Below, piece after piece: positions 8,261 to 15,863 of a stretch of DNA of 28,679 nucleotides. The stretch spans positions 1 to 28,679 of IMG/VR virus record IMGVR_UViG_3300032053_000387; one strand, given 5' to 3'. The DNA is from a virus. A model generated the notes under the pieces. The model ran no database searches, was not told the origin of the DNA, and worked only from the letters and a program-made list of their open reading frames with translations. Position 1 is the stretch's first letter; the number at the start of each line of letters is the position of its first letter. A program made the position numbers and the translations under genes.

Positions 8261-8641
8261 TTAAAATAATGGATTAATATTTTTTGATTTTAGTAATTGT
8301 TCATCTTTAATATTCCACTCAGGAACTTCAATATTTAGTTGTTCTTTTATCCAGGCAGAAACTATATGTCTATGACAAAATTCTCCAGATTTTTCCCAGC
8401 ATAATAATACGTTGTTTTTAAACATATTATGAACTTGTTGTGCATCTAATTTTGCAAGTATTTCTTCTCTATATCTTTTTTCATATTCTTTTTTATCTAT
8501 TTTTTCGGATTTTATATCATAAAAACTACTTGTAGATGGGGCTAAAGCGGGAAACTGTAATCCTGACCAATCTATTGGAGGATAAAGACAAATTGCTACA
8601 CCCATATCACCAGTATAATATTTAAAATATGAAGTTTTCAT
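8261..8641 (-). CDS. DUF488-family protein
   Basis: 126 residues with the DUF488 signature NVLLCWEKSGEFCHRHIVSAWI: a strand, a Cys-x-x-x-x...Cys-His-Arg motif and a helix. The N-terminal part (YYTGDMGVAICLYPP, then a tyrosine/lysine-rich helical region) also fits short members of the family. The biochemical function of DUF488 is unsettled; the conserved Cys/His/Arg cluster suggests a catalytic or thiol-based role. The ATG shares one base with the stop of the ATPase C-half (TAATG), so the two are probably translationally coupled, and the M23 reading frame begins right after or within its end. Confidence 0.7.
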   Translation of the reverse strand: MKTSYFKYYTGDMGVAICLYPPIDWSGLQFPALAPSTSSFYDIKSEKIDKKEYEKRYREEILAKLDAQQVHNMFKNNVLLCWEKSGEFCHRHIVSAWIKEQLNIEVPEWNIKDEQLLKSKNINPLF

Positions 8642-9468
8642 TAAAATCCTATTTTTTTAGTATCAACAATTTTAGTATTGTTATCTGCTCCATAATAATA
8701 AATATCTGCCAAAGTCATGGTTTCTTTTACTTCAACATCATAACCTAATTTATTTAATAAAGCTTTTGATTTTTCAATAGAAAGTTTTTCAAATTTATAA
8801 TTCATTAATAAGCGTCCTTTTCTTAAAAGGGCTTCATCTATATTTCTGATATTTGTATTAAAAGTAGCTACAATAGATATTTTTAAGCAATCAGAAAGTA
8901 ACCCATCTGTTAAATTAAGAACATTACTTACAGCACTACTTCTGCCTCCTTGATTTCTTTTTTCAAGAGCAGGCTCAGCATCTTCTATAATAAGAATAGA
9001 ATCATTATTTTTCATAAGAAATGGAATAAAAGCAGGATCTGTAATTGAATCCACCATATCAGGAGATATAAAAATTATATTCTTTTTAAGTTTAGATGTA
9101 AGATATCTGATGAAAAACGTATTATGACTTAATATTCCATTTGTAAAATATACTTTATTAGAATCATGATCTAATTCTAGATCGTACATATTTTCCTTTT
9201 TATTCAAATTTTCTATAGATATAATTTTTTCGGCGCCGTTTATTGTTAATATTTCATCGTTGATTTTTAAATCTTTTACAAAAATTTCAGAATTATTTTT
9301 TAATATTATTATATGATTATCTGCACATAATAATTCATGCGATTTTGTTTTTAGTAAATATACATTATATTCGATGGTTTTATGAATAGCGTTAATATCC
9401 ACCCAACCATCAGGAGTTAATACCTGATAATTATTAAGTTTCTTAGATTTAATAAATTTTTTATTCAT
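8641..9468 (-). CDS. AAA ATPase, C-half: long C-intein fragment plus C-extein
   Basis: Residues 1-116 are intein: YQVLTPDGW just after the break, ELLCADNHIII (block B region), KINDEILTING, then MYDLELDHDS and YFTNGILSHN (blocks F and G). The +1 extein residue is Thr117, giving TFFIRYLTS, the second half of a Walker A motif. The C-extein has Walker B ILIIEDAEPAL, sensor-1-like IVATFNTNI and an arginine-finger region LLRKGRL, typical of AAA+ proteins of the BCS1-like type. A 116-residue C-fragment with only 27 residues in the N-fragment is the reverse of the usual split and resembles the AceL-TerL class. The start overlaps the endonuclease gene by 8 bases. The target of the ATPase is unknown. 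Confidence 0.85.
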   Translation of the reverse strand: MNKKFIKSKKLNNYQVLTPDGWVDINAIHKTIEYNVYLLKTKSHELLCADNHIIILKNNSEIFVKDLKINDEILTINGAEKIISIENLNKKENMYDLELDHDSNKVYFTNGILSHNTFFIRYLTSKLKKNIIFISPDMVDSITDPAFIPFLMKNNDSILIIEDAEPALEKRNQGGRSSAVSNVLNLTDGLLSDCLKISIVATFNTNIRNIDEALLRKGRLLMNYKFEKLSIEKSKALLNKLGYDVEVKETMTLADIYYYGADNNTKIVDTKKIGF

Positions 9469-10354
9469 GTTGTAAAAATTTTAGACATTTTTGTATAGTA
9501 TTTTTATCATCTATTTCATTTTCCCAAATAATTAAAATTTGATAATTTAATTTTTTTAATGTGTTTATTTTGAATTCATCTTTTTTCCAAATTTCTTTAG
9601 CTTTTAATATTCTAGATTTTGCTATCATTATTTCAGAATTTTCATCATAAAATAATGGATTTGCATGATAAAAATTTCCATTAAATTCAATTATTTTATT
9701 ATCATAAAGCAAATCAACATAAAATCCTTTATTTTTATTATATCGTATCCATTTTTCTCTTTTACCATAAAATAACTCTGCGTTTATATATTTTTGTAAT
9801 TCATTAAAAATTTTTTCTGATATTTTACTGTATCTTCTATAGAATGGATTTGTTCTTCCACCTCTTTTTTTGCAAAATATTTCAGTTCGTTCTTCACCAA
9901 ATTTATCAATTAGTTGTTGTTTTGTTTTTCCTCTGCTTTTATTGATTTTTTTTCTTTCGTCTTTAGATTTAGAATAATATGTATTTTTACGCTTAATCAT
10001 CATATTATATATTTTTTCATCGCTTAAATTTATAATACTACATTTATTTTTTAAATTATTAATTTTTTCTATAGCATCAATTTCTGAAAATCCCCTTTCA
10101 ACCCAATATTCTTTTAAATATACATTTGCTATATTATTTTTATTTTGTTTATTACTATTGAATAATTGTTTTTCTTTTATTTTTTGTAAAGCTTCTTCTT
10201 CTGAAAACCCTTTTTTAATCCAAAATTCTTTGCACCAACAAGAATTTTCTCTATTATTTTTTTTAATATTTTCTATACATTTAATAGAATCTTCTTCTGA
10301 AAATCCTTTATTTTTCCAATATTCAATCGAATATCTTGATGTTCCCTTTTTCAT
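9461..10354 (-). CDS. Intact homing endonuclease, PD-(D/E)XK/Vsr-like, nested in the ATPase split intein
   Basis: 297 residues from the ATG at 10354. The first 100 residues contain three tandem modules of the form (E)YW-x-x-(K/R)GFSE-x-x-(A/S)I (at about 11, 43 and 82), probably DNA-binding. The C-terminal catalytic domain has FYVDLLYDNKIIEFNGNFYHANP (quoted in part; key residues Asp, Glu, Gly, His), then KAKEIWKKDEFK and IIWENE, like the Vsr-type nuclease seen with fractured split-intein genes. The same domain is in the decayed gene at 24957-25985. It would cut intein-free alleles of the ATPase gene and so drive spread of the insertion. A late-like promoter and a hairpin at the start codon precede it. 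Confidence 0.82.
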   Translation of the reverse strand: MKKGTSRYSIEYWKNKGFSEEDSIKCIENIKKNNRENSCWCKEFWIKKGFSEEEALQKIKEKQLFNSNKQNKNNIANVYLKEYWVERGFSEIDAIEKINNLKNKCSIINLSDEKIYNMMIKRKNTYYSKSKDERKKINKSRGKTKQQLIDKFGEERTEIFCKKRGGRTNPFYRRYSKISEKIFNELQKYINAELFYGKREKWIRYNKNKGFYVDLLYDNKIIEFNGNFYHANPLFYDENSEIMIAKSRILKAKEIWKKDEFKINTLKKLNYQILIIWENEIDDKNTIQKCLKFLQHE

Positions 10355-10388
10355 AACAATACTGTTTATTTTATATATTATTATGAAA
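10349..10388 (-). promoter_or_regulatory. Hairpin at the endonuclease start codon with a late-like promoter in the loop
   Basis: In minus-strand RNA UUUCAUAAUAA (10388-10378) can pair with UUGUUAUGAAA (10359-10349), 11 bp including one G-U, covering the AUG at 10354. The intervening loop carries the late-like box AATATATAAAATAAA (about 10380-10365). A transcript starting at that box would lack the 5' arm and leave the start codon free. The function is inferred. Confidence 0.5.
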
Positions 10389-10407
10389 TATGCTGGAACT
10401 GCCAAAA

Positions 10408-11295
10408 CTACATCAAATCTGCAATATTAATTTCTTCTTCTTTTTTTGTTTTTTTATTTCTAATTTTAATTTTTGTATTTCCAACTACACATTTTCCTGT
10501 GCCAGCATCTCCACTTAATATAACTAAATTAGTTTTATCTTTACTATTTAGACCATTTATTATTTCTACAGATTTTTCTATAAACCCATCATTATAATTT
10601 TCTGTTAGATCAACATTTATCTTTTTAACATCAAATCCTATTTTATCAAATCCGTGTTGATTTCTATATACGATATAAATTTTATTCTTAGATACTTTAG
10701 GTTTTCTAACTCCTCTTAATAAACTTAGTAAATCATGAAATATATTATTTTCTTCTTTTTCATATGCTATATTATAATAGATTGCTCCATCATTAGGACC
10801 ATCGAAATATATCAATAAATCTTTTCTAAAAGCTATTATAAATGAAGTTAATTTAGATTCATCAGAATCTTGAAATGAAATTTTACTATAGGAAGTTTCG
10901 GGAACTTTATAATTTTTAAATAATTCATTTATAAATTTATAAATATTAAATTCTTCAAATCTATAGATAGCAGGATAATACCCATTAACAATTTGAAATC
11001 TATACGCAAAATGATTTAGTTCTGAAGAATAGGAAAAAAAGCCTTCATCACTATCAGCCATTTGAGTAAATTCACTAATGTTATAAAATGTAAGATCAGT
11101 TACATCACTAAATTTCTTAGCTTTAATTTTCTTTATATCAATAGCAATATCTACTGTATCTTTTTTATTTTCAGTTGTATTGCCTTCTTCATAATCCTCA
11201 AAATTATCATATTCTATTTGCATATCACTATCTATATTAAATAATTTTTCTATAAAATTAAAATATTCTTTATCATGTTTAAACTCAGTTTTCAC
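10408..11295 (-). CDS. AAA ATPase, N-half: N-extein plus 27-residue N-intein
   Basis: I choose the GTG at 11295, one base after the gp39 stop and about 10 nt after GGAGG, over an upstream ATG at 11349 that lies inside gp39. The 268-residue N-extein has no motif I know until its end, NLVILSGDAGTGK, the first part of a Walker A loop. The next residue, Cys269, begins a very short N-intein, CVVGNTKIKI followed by a Lys/Glu-rich stretch and INIADLM, then a TAG. The broken P-loop means neither half can bind ATP until trans-splicing with the product of 8641-9468 restores GDAGTGK-TFFIRYL. It is transcribed directly after gp39, which suggests a role in replication or packaging, but no specific function is shown. 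Confidence 0.85.
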   Translation of the reverse strand: MKTEFKHDKEYFNFIEKLFNIDSDMQIEYDNFEDYEEGNTTENKKDTVDIAIDIKKIKAKKFSDVTDLTFYNISEFTQMADSDEGFFSYSSELNHFAYRFQIVNGYYPAIYRFEEFNIYKFINELFKNYKVPETSYSKISFQDSDESKLTSFIIAFRKDLLIYFDGPNDGAIYYNIAYEKEENNIFHDLLSLLRGVRKPKVSKNKIYIVYRNQHGFDKIGFDVKKINVDLTENYNDGFIEKSVEIINGLNSKDKTNLVILSGDAGTGKCVVGNTKIKIRNKKTKKEEEINIADLM

Positions 11296-11296
11296 T

Positions 11297-13102
11297 TTAT
11301 TTACCCTCCAACCAAACTTTCCGTTTTGCGGTGGAGTCTCCAAAAACAATTTCTAAAAATCTATTAGCACTTCTATCATCTATCATAGAAAATAATATTT
11401 TATTTTTCATTACGTTTTCCCAATCTTCTATATTTAATGATCCTAGCCCTTTAAGATAATTGACATTTGTTACTTTTGTGGTCACTATAAATTCTTCATA
11501 TTCTTTAAGCGTATAAAAATACGTTCTTTCTTTTCCAATACTACAAACTACTAATGGAGTTGTTATTCTAAATAGTTTTTTACTTTCTATTATATGTGGA
11601 AACCATTTATGAAAAAAACTAACTATTAAAGAAGCTATGTGATGGCCATCTCCGTCTTCATCGCTTGCAATTATTATTCTATCATATACCGGTTGTTTAT
11701 TGCTTCCGGGTTCTATTTCAAGAATACTCATTATATCTAACCATTCTGCATTACCCGTTAAATCTGATAGTTTTCTTGCATTTTTTACTTTTCCTTTAAG
11801 GGCATATACAGCATCAGATTCGGTGTCTATTACTTGTAGAAGAGAACCTTTTGCCGAAAGCCCCTCTGTAATATAAATATTGTGTTTATATTTAGAAGCT
11901 GGACTAAATTTATCAGAAATTTTACGTTTTGATTGTTTTTGTGCTTTTCTTATTTTAACAATATTTTCATTATGTAGTCTATCTTCAATAGATTTTTCAA
12001 TATTTCTAGCAATTTCTGATTTACCTAAAAATTTGATTAACTTATTATAGAATGAATCTTTTAAATGTTCTTCTATTTCCCATCTGCCAGTAGCAAATTT
12101 AGTTTTATTTTGATCTGAAAATTTCATTAGTTGAGATGGAACATTAAGAGATATTAATGTTTCATAAAAATGATGCGCAAGATTATAATTGAAATATTCA
12201 TTGCACCAATCATTAACCACTTTTTGATGAATTCCTGTACATTGAGAACCATTAACAAAAGATAAAGAACAAGAATTTTCATAAGCTTCCCATAAATATA
12301 TAGTCCCAAGGTAATTTGTAACAGTTATATGATTTGGAGGAATAAAATCAGTTGTAATGTCAATATCAAATTCTTTTCCTTCTTTAATAAAATATCCTTT
12401 TAAATTTAATTTGTTAATTGTAGGATCATTTTTAATTAAAAAGTATTTAAACGATAAATATGTTGTTATTAAATCAATATCCCATTTATATTTAGGGAAA
12501 ATTTGTTGAGAAGGTATAAATGAAATAGAAGTTCCTATTTTATCTACAGAAGTTTTTTTGCGAATTTCTTCTTCAACAATTTTAAAATCATCCCAAACAA
12601 ATCTTACATAATGAGTTTTATTCACTGTAATTACAGAAAACCTTTCGGATAATATATTTGTAACAGCAGATCCCACGCCATTAGTACCAATAAGGTTAGA
12701 TTCTGTATCTGTAAAATTAGAACCTGCGTGTAATTCTTCTAATGCTGTACGAACAACATTCTTTTTAGTTTTAGGATGTTTTTTAGCTGCATTGTGAAAT
12801 CCTAAACCTTCATCTGTAACTGTTATTTCATTACTATCAAGATTTACTTTAACAGTAATATTTTTCATTTTACCCTTACAACGTTTAGCTTCATCTAAAG
12901 CATTTTCTAGTATTTCTACAATAAGATGCATAAATCCTGGAGACCAAGACTTATCCATATACAATAATTTCCCATCAATAACAAGCGGAAGTTTCTCTTC
13001 TAAAAGAGAAACTTGAGATACATACATTGTAGGACGCAATCTTACTGCTTCAAACGTATTAAGGGCGATTATTTCTTTAGAATTTTTTTGTTCTATCGCC
13101 AT
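11297..13102 (-). CDS. DNA topoisomerase II large subunit, gp39-type (GyrB-like)
   Basis: 601 residues in one uninterrupted frame. The GHKL ATPase domain shows ILENALDEA (Glu66, Asn67 region), DEGLGF (97-102) and GTNGVGSA (139-146). The transducer region follows, then the TOPRIM domain with YITEGLSAKG (Glu413) and the magnesium-binding DEDGDGHH (Asp481, 483, 485). It supplies ATP hydrolysis and half the cleavage centre for the gp52-type subunit encoded at 5549-6091 and 3469-4779. In T4 the equivalent is split into gp39 and gp60; here it is a single gene. An AT-rich leader of about 60 bp separates it from the small zinc-protein gene upstream. The AAA ATPase starts one base after its stop. Confidence 0.93.
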   Translation of the reverse strand: MAIEQKNSKEIIALNTFEAVRLRPTMYVSQVSLLEEKLPLVIDGKLLYMDKSWSPGFMHLIVEILENALDEAKRCKGKMKNITVKVNLDSNEITVTDEGLGFHNAAKKHPKTKKNVVRTALEELHAGSNFTDTESNLIGTNGVGSAVTNILSERFSVITVNKTHYVRFVWDDFKIVEEEIRKKTSVDKIGTSISFIPSQQIFPKYKWDIDLITTYLSFKYFLIKNDPTINKLNLKGYFIKEGKEFDIDITTDFIPPNHITVTNYLGTIYLWEAYENSCSLSFVNGSQCTGIHQKVVNDWCNEYFNYNLAHHFYETLISLNVPSQLMKFSDQNKTKFATGRWEIEEHLKDSFYNKLIKFLGKSEIARNIEKSIEDRLHNENIVKIRKAQKQSKRKISDKFSPASKYKHNIYITEGLSAKGSLLQVIDTESDAVYALKGKVKNARKLSDLTGNAEWLDIMSILEIEPGSNKQPVYDRIIIASDEDGDGHHIASLIVSFFHKWFPHIIESKKLFRITTPLVVCSIGKERTYFYTLKEYEEFIVTTKVTNVNYLKGLGSLNIEDWENVMKNKILFSMIDDRSANRFLEIVFGDSTAKRKVWLEGK

Positions 13103-13165
13103 AAAGATTTTTATATTATATTGTAATTATATATAAAGGTTTTTAATGATGTAAATGTAAAATTT

Positions 13166-13330
13166 TTAAATTTTTTCATTTTTTATTTTTTTAATAGGAG
13201 TTATATGTTTATTATATTTACTCCAAAACGCACAATTATAACAAAGTTCTTCAGATTTCATTATATTAAGTATTTCTTTTGTTATAAAACCCTTAGGCAT
13301 AGTATCTTTTTGACAAGTTTTGCAAATCAT
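13166..13330 (-). CDS. Small zinc-ribbon-like protein, 54 aa
   Basis: A short frame from the ATG at 13330 to a TAA at 13166. It encodes two Cys-x-x-Cys pairs, MICKTCQKD (Cys3, Cys6) and ELCYNCAFW (Cys30, Cys33), spaced as in a zinc ribbon, and a lysine-rich tail (PIKKIKNEKI). It fills most of the gap between the DUF932-like gene and gp39 and starts 17 bp after the DUF932 stop. A similar arrangement of two CxxC pairs occurs in the unrelated gene at 18486-18716. Small zinc proteins of this kind often act in protein or nucleic acid binding; nothing more can be said. Confidence 0.55.
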   Translation of the reverse strand: MICKTCQKDTMPKGFITKEILNIMKSEELCYNCAFWSKYNKHITPIKKIKNEKI

Positions 13331-13346
13331 AGTTATTTAATTTTAA

Positions 13347-14198
13347 TTATGCATTTATCATATATTCTTCAGCTACTTGCCAAAGTACTTTATTAAAATC
13401 AATGTTACGAGTTGCATTAGTAATTCCACGTGGTCTTGATCTTCTTCCATTTACAGTATGTCTTTCGAATTCACCTTTAACAAGTCTTTCTTGTACTACA
13501 TTAAATACAGTCCAAAGATCTTCACTTGCATCTTCACCTCTAAGAGGTTCAACTATTTGTCTTGGATTCATAATAGCAGTTACTTTTTTGGTATCTATTG
13601 TTCCATCTGGTTGAACAAATACTCTAGGTTCACGAGCTGCAATAGCCTTTATTACAAATTCTTCTCTTTGATCTTGATTAAGAGTATATTGTTGCATATC
13701 ACCTATATGCTTACCAATTTTAGTATACTGTTCAGCAACAATAGACATTAACTGTTTAAGTTCATCAATATCAATGCCAACGTGACGAAGTTTAATAGAT
13801 GTAAACATTCCAGGCATTGCAACTATAAGTCCATTTGTACATACAAGTCTAAAAAGACCCATGTGACCCATGGTAGGAGATCCACCATTATGAGAATTAT
13901 CGATAACAAACTGAGGCTTAACTTTATCCTTTTTAAGGTTCATGAAACCAAGTTCAGGATTAGTAAACCTTATCATATGACGAGCATAAGGACTGGAACC
14001 ATTTTGTTTAGCAAAAGTTGGTAACCATCCAGTTTTTTCAAAGGCGACAATTAAATCATCGGTAGGAACGAAAGAATAACGTTCAGAAAGTTTAGGGCTC
14101 TCATGTTTTGAGAATGCAGCAGGAACATGATTACGAAGATCTTCAATTGTTTGAACTTTGTAACCAATTGATGTTAAGGAATTGTCAATTTGAATCAT
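13347..14198 (-). CDS. DUF932-family protein
   Basis: 283 residues with features of the DUF932 family common in phages and plasmids: LSERYSFVPTDDLIVAFEKTGW near the N-terminus, GHMGLFRLVCTNGLIV in the centre, and a C-terminal NPRQI...DLWTVFNVVQERLVKGEF helix block followed by the basic NGRRSRPRG. Members are often made early and abundantly; the molecular role is not settled, although links to DNA metabolism have been suggested. The gene is visibly less AT-rich than its neighbours, as expected for a highly expressed gene or a different origin. Copy B of the ~40-bp promoter-like element ends 27 bp before the ATG. Confidence 0.75.
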   Translation of the reverse strand: MIQIDNSLTSIGYKVQTIEDLRNHVPAAFSKHESPKLSERYSFVPTDDLIVAFEKTGWLPTFAKQNGSSPYARHMIRFTNPELGFMNLKKDKVKPQFVIDNSHNGGSPTMGHMGLFRLVCTNGLIVAMPGMFTSIKLRHVGIDIDELKQLMSIVAEQYTKIGKHIGDMQQYTLNQDQREEFVIKAIAAREPRVFVQPDGTIDTKKVTAIMNPRQIVEPLRGEDASEDLWTVFNVVQERLVKGEFERHTVNGRRSRPRGITNATRNIDFNKVLWQVAEEYMINA

Positions 14199-14224
14199 TG
14201 CGGTATGAATTAAGTTTAAACTTC

Positions 14225-14268
14225 TATAGTAAATATAATCAATTTTTCTGAGACTAAAAAATATTTTA
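14225..14268 (-). promoter_or_regulatory. Copy B of the ~40-bp promoter-like element
   Basis: Read leftwards: TTTTTTAGTCTCAGAAAAA, then TTGATTATATTTACTATA, 27 bp before the DUF932 ATG. It differs from copy C (22254-22297) at a single central position over about 40 bp. It lies back-to-back with a rightward late-like promoter at 14283-14298. Confidence 0.65.
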
Positions 14269-14282
14269 TCAATTATTTTCTA

Positions 14283-14298
14283 AAATATATAAAATAAA
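14283..14298 (+). promoter_or_regulatory. Late-like promoter box of the rightward ESDP island
   Basis: AAATATATAAAATAAA lies 5 bp before the GTG at 14304. It is the same box as those upstream of leftward ESDP genes, but on the opposite strand and pointing at an ESDP gene. Confidence 0.55.
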
Positions 14299-14303
14299 AC
14301 AAA

Positions 14304-14651
14304 GTGAGAGCCAAATTTGTATTTGAAAAATTTACAGAAAATTCTGATCCTGTTCATGACATGGGAATTGGAATGTATGGTATGATAAGAAATTGGGTAA
14401 AAAAAGATTTTAATTTATCAGATAAAGAACTATATAATATTACAGATGAAACTTTTTTGATAGCATCAACTCTTCGTAATAAACTTGATTTTGTTAAATA
14501 TTTAATAAAAACTAGAAAAGTTAAAATTCCTGATGGTTTGATATCACAAGCAATAAACAATAAAGCAAATACCGATATAATTTTATATTTAATAACAGCC
14601 GGAAATGAAAAATCATTTGATTATGTAAAAAAACGTATGAAAAAATTATGA
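14304..14651 (+). CDS. ESDP-tagged protein with ankyrin-like body
   Basis: 115 residues from a GTG start; no ATG is available before the motif. Residues 1-23 (MRAKFVFEKFTENSDPVHDM then GIG) are the ESDP tag. The remainder is helical, with hydrophobic periodicity reminiscent of ankyrin-type or related helical repeats (LRNKLDFVKYLIKTRKVKIP, then NNKANTDIILYLITAGNE). First gene of a three-gene rightward set linked by ATGA overlaps. The tag begins similarly to the third gene of the island (MRAKFILEKF), as though the cassette was copied. I infer a virion-internal or otherwise targeted protein; the cargo function is unknown. Confidence 0.75.
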   Translation: MRAKFVFEKFTENSDPVHDMGIGMYGMIRNWVKKDFNLSDKELYNITDETFLIASTLRNKLDFVKYLIKTRKVKIPDGLISQAINNKANTDIILYLITAGNEKSFDYVKKRMKKL

Positions 14652-15103
14652 ATATTATAAAAGAATATATTAACGAAAAATTTACTCAAGAATCAGATCC
14701 TATTCAAGATTTAGGAATAGGTTTAAAAAATAATCCTAAAATTCTTTTACCGATTGTATGTAAGGAACTTAAAAAATATGGAATTATAGCTGAATGGGAA
14801 TCATCATACGAGTTTGGTCCAGGACACTATGATATTTATATTGAAGGCAATGATACTGATGAAGATATGGATGTTCAATATTTTTATTCTACTGATGCAG
14901 CAGCACATGAAGAAGGATGGAAAGGCGGTTTCAGTTTAGCTAATGATGAAGGAATTAACTTATGTAAAATTTCTCATGATCGAATGATATCTGAAAAAGC
15001 TTTAATAAAAAGAAAATTTGGAAATAAATCTAACATTAATAAAGAAATTAAAAAATTAGAAAATCAATTACAAATATTAAAAGAAGTAGAAAAAATAGTA
15101 TGA
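14648..15103 (+). CDS. ESDP-tagged protein, second in the rightward island
   Basis: 151 residues; the ATG overlaps the previous stop by four bases. The tag is KEYINEKFTQESDPIQDLGIG at residues 5-25. The middle is a compact, acidic alpha/beta-looking domain with WESSYEFGPGHYDIYIEGND and a cluster of Asp/Glu. The last 35 residues form a lysine/leucine-rich coiled coil (KEIKKLENQLQILKEVEKIV). No family is recognised. The start MNIIKEYINE also resembles capsid-targeting leaders of T4-like phages such as MKTYQEFIAE of T4 internal proteins, which end in an I/L-x-E cleavage site. Confidence 0.75.
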   Translation: MNIIKEYINEKFTQESDPIQDLGIGLKNNPKILLPIVCKELKKYGIIAEWESSYEFGPGHYDIYIEGNDTDEDMDVQYFYSTDAAAHEEGWKGGFSLANDEGINLCKISHDRMISEKALIKRKFGNKSNINKEIKKLENQLQILKEVEKIV

Positions 15104-15369
15104 GAGCTAAATTTATACTTGAAAAGTTTATAGAAGAATCTGATCCCATAAGAGATATGGGAATTGGTATCGAAACACTGATAAATAATTGGCTTAAAAC
15201 TTTATCATATATAGATTTACAACATACGTACAATAAACATGGTATGATGGTACAGTGTATAACACACAATAAACCTGAATTTTTTAAATATTTTTTAGAA
15301 AAAAGCAATCTTGATTTTCCTACTCTTTATGCTTGGATAAAATATGCAAAAAATAATAAAAAAAAGTAA
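15100..15369 (+). CDS. ESDP-tagged small protein, third in the rightward island
   Basis: 89 residues; the ATG overlaps the preceding stop (ATGA). The tag reads EKFIEESDPIRDMGIG at residues 8-23, followed by a short helical body (LINNWLKTLSYIDL, then HNKPEFFKYFLEKS) that parallels the start of the ankyrin-like body in the first island gene, and a poly-lysine end. After its stop, 15382-15440 contains an untagged open stretch reading INEYIEKRNTGSIKYKRFND in another frame, perhaps a gene remnant. The island closes at the hairpin at 15463-15489. Confidence 0.7.
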   Translation: MRAKFILEKFIEESDPIRDMGIGIETLINNWLKTLSYIDLQHTYNKHGMMVQCITHNKPEFFKYFLEKSNLDFPTLYAWIKYAKNNKKK

Positions 15370-15462
15370 ATATTATAAATGAATATATTGAAAAAAGAAA
15401 TACAGGTAGTATAAAATATAAAAGATTTAATGATATCTGTACATGATGTAGCAACTTAAACT

Positions 15463-15489
15463 AAAAAACCTGAATTATTCAGGTTTTTT
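15463..15489. terminator. Bidirectional rho-independent terminator
   Basis: A perfect 12-bp stem (AAAAAACCTGAA / TTCAGGTTTTTT) with a 3-nt loop. It ends the rightward ESDP island and the leftward SiaC-like gene, whose TAA stop forms the loop. Confidence 0.85.
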
Positions 15490-15861
15490 AATGTAATTAA
15501 ATTTTAATTTTGAAACATATTCATAATCTGCTCCACTATCAAGCATATTCTCATCCCCTTCTTCATAATACCAATTAACAGTAACTTTATGATTATGTTC
15601 TTCTACTGTTTTTGCAATCTCAAATATTTCAACAAATATTCTAGAAGATTTTGTATTAAAATACTCTAAATCAATGTCCATAGTTAAATCCATTGGTTTT
15701 TTTTCTACACAATGTTTAAAATATGGTACAAATTCATCAAAGTATTCTTCGGCAGTTGTAGCAATGGAACGTCCCTGTATCAATACAGTTCCTTTCATTT
15801 CTTCATAAACAATTTTCGGTAGGGTTTTAGCCTCATTTCCTGGTAGTATCATAAAGGGCAT
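15475..15861 (-). CDS. SiaC-like (DUF1987) regulatory phosphoprotein
   Basis: 128 residues with the DUF1987/SiaC pattern: VLIQGRSIATTAEEYFDEF near the N-terminus, the hallmark DLEYFNTKSSRIF (Thr70, Ser72), and KVTVNWYYEEGDENMLDSGADYEYVS. In Pseudomonas aeruginosa SiaC is switched by phosphorylation of the residue in the equivalent FNT motif and binds the diguanylate cyclase SiaD; relatives are widespread in Bacteroidota. A phage copy could interfere with this host signalling or serve in a phage partner switch. I see no kinase or phosphatase partner in the window. A late-like promoter box lies just upstream of the ATG and a shared terminator overlaps the stop. Confidence 0.75.
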   Translation of the reverse strand: MPFMILPGNEAKTLPKIVYEEMKGTVLIQGRSIATTAEEYFDEFVPYFKHCVEKKPMDLTMDIDLEYFNTKSSRIFVEIFEIAKTVEEHNHKVTVNWYYEEGDENMLDSGADYEYVSKLKFNYIKKPE

Positions 15862-15863
15862 CT

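Noticed and set aside
10408-10410. TAG at the end of the ATPase N-half as a recoded (readthrough) stop
   Set aside because: Sequence after TAG soon turns into the endonuclease promoter and hairpin, the N-fragment length fits the AceL-TerL class, and TAG, TGA and TAA all end genes elsewhere here.
15370-15462. Fourth gene of the rightward island
   Set aside because: Only a short frame (INEYIEKRNTGSIKYKRFND) without a good start or ESDP motif; at most a remnant.
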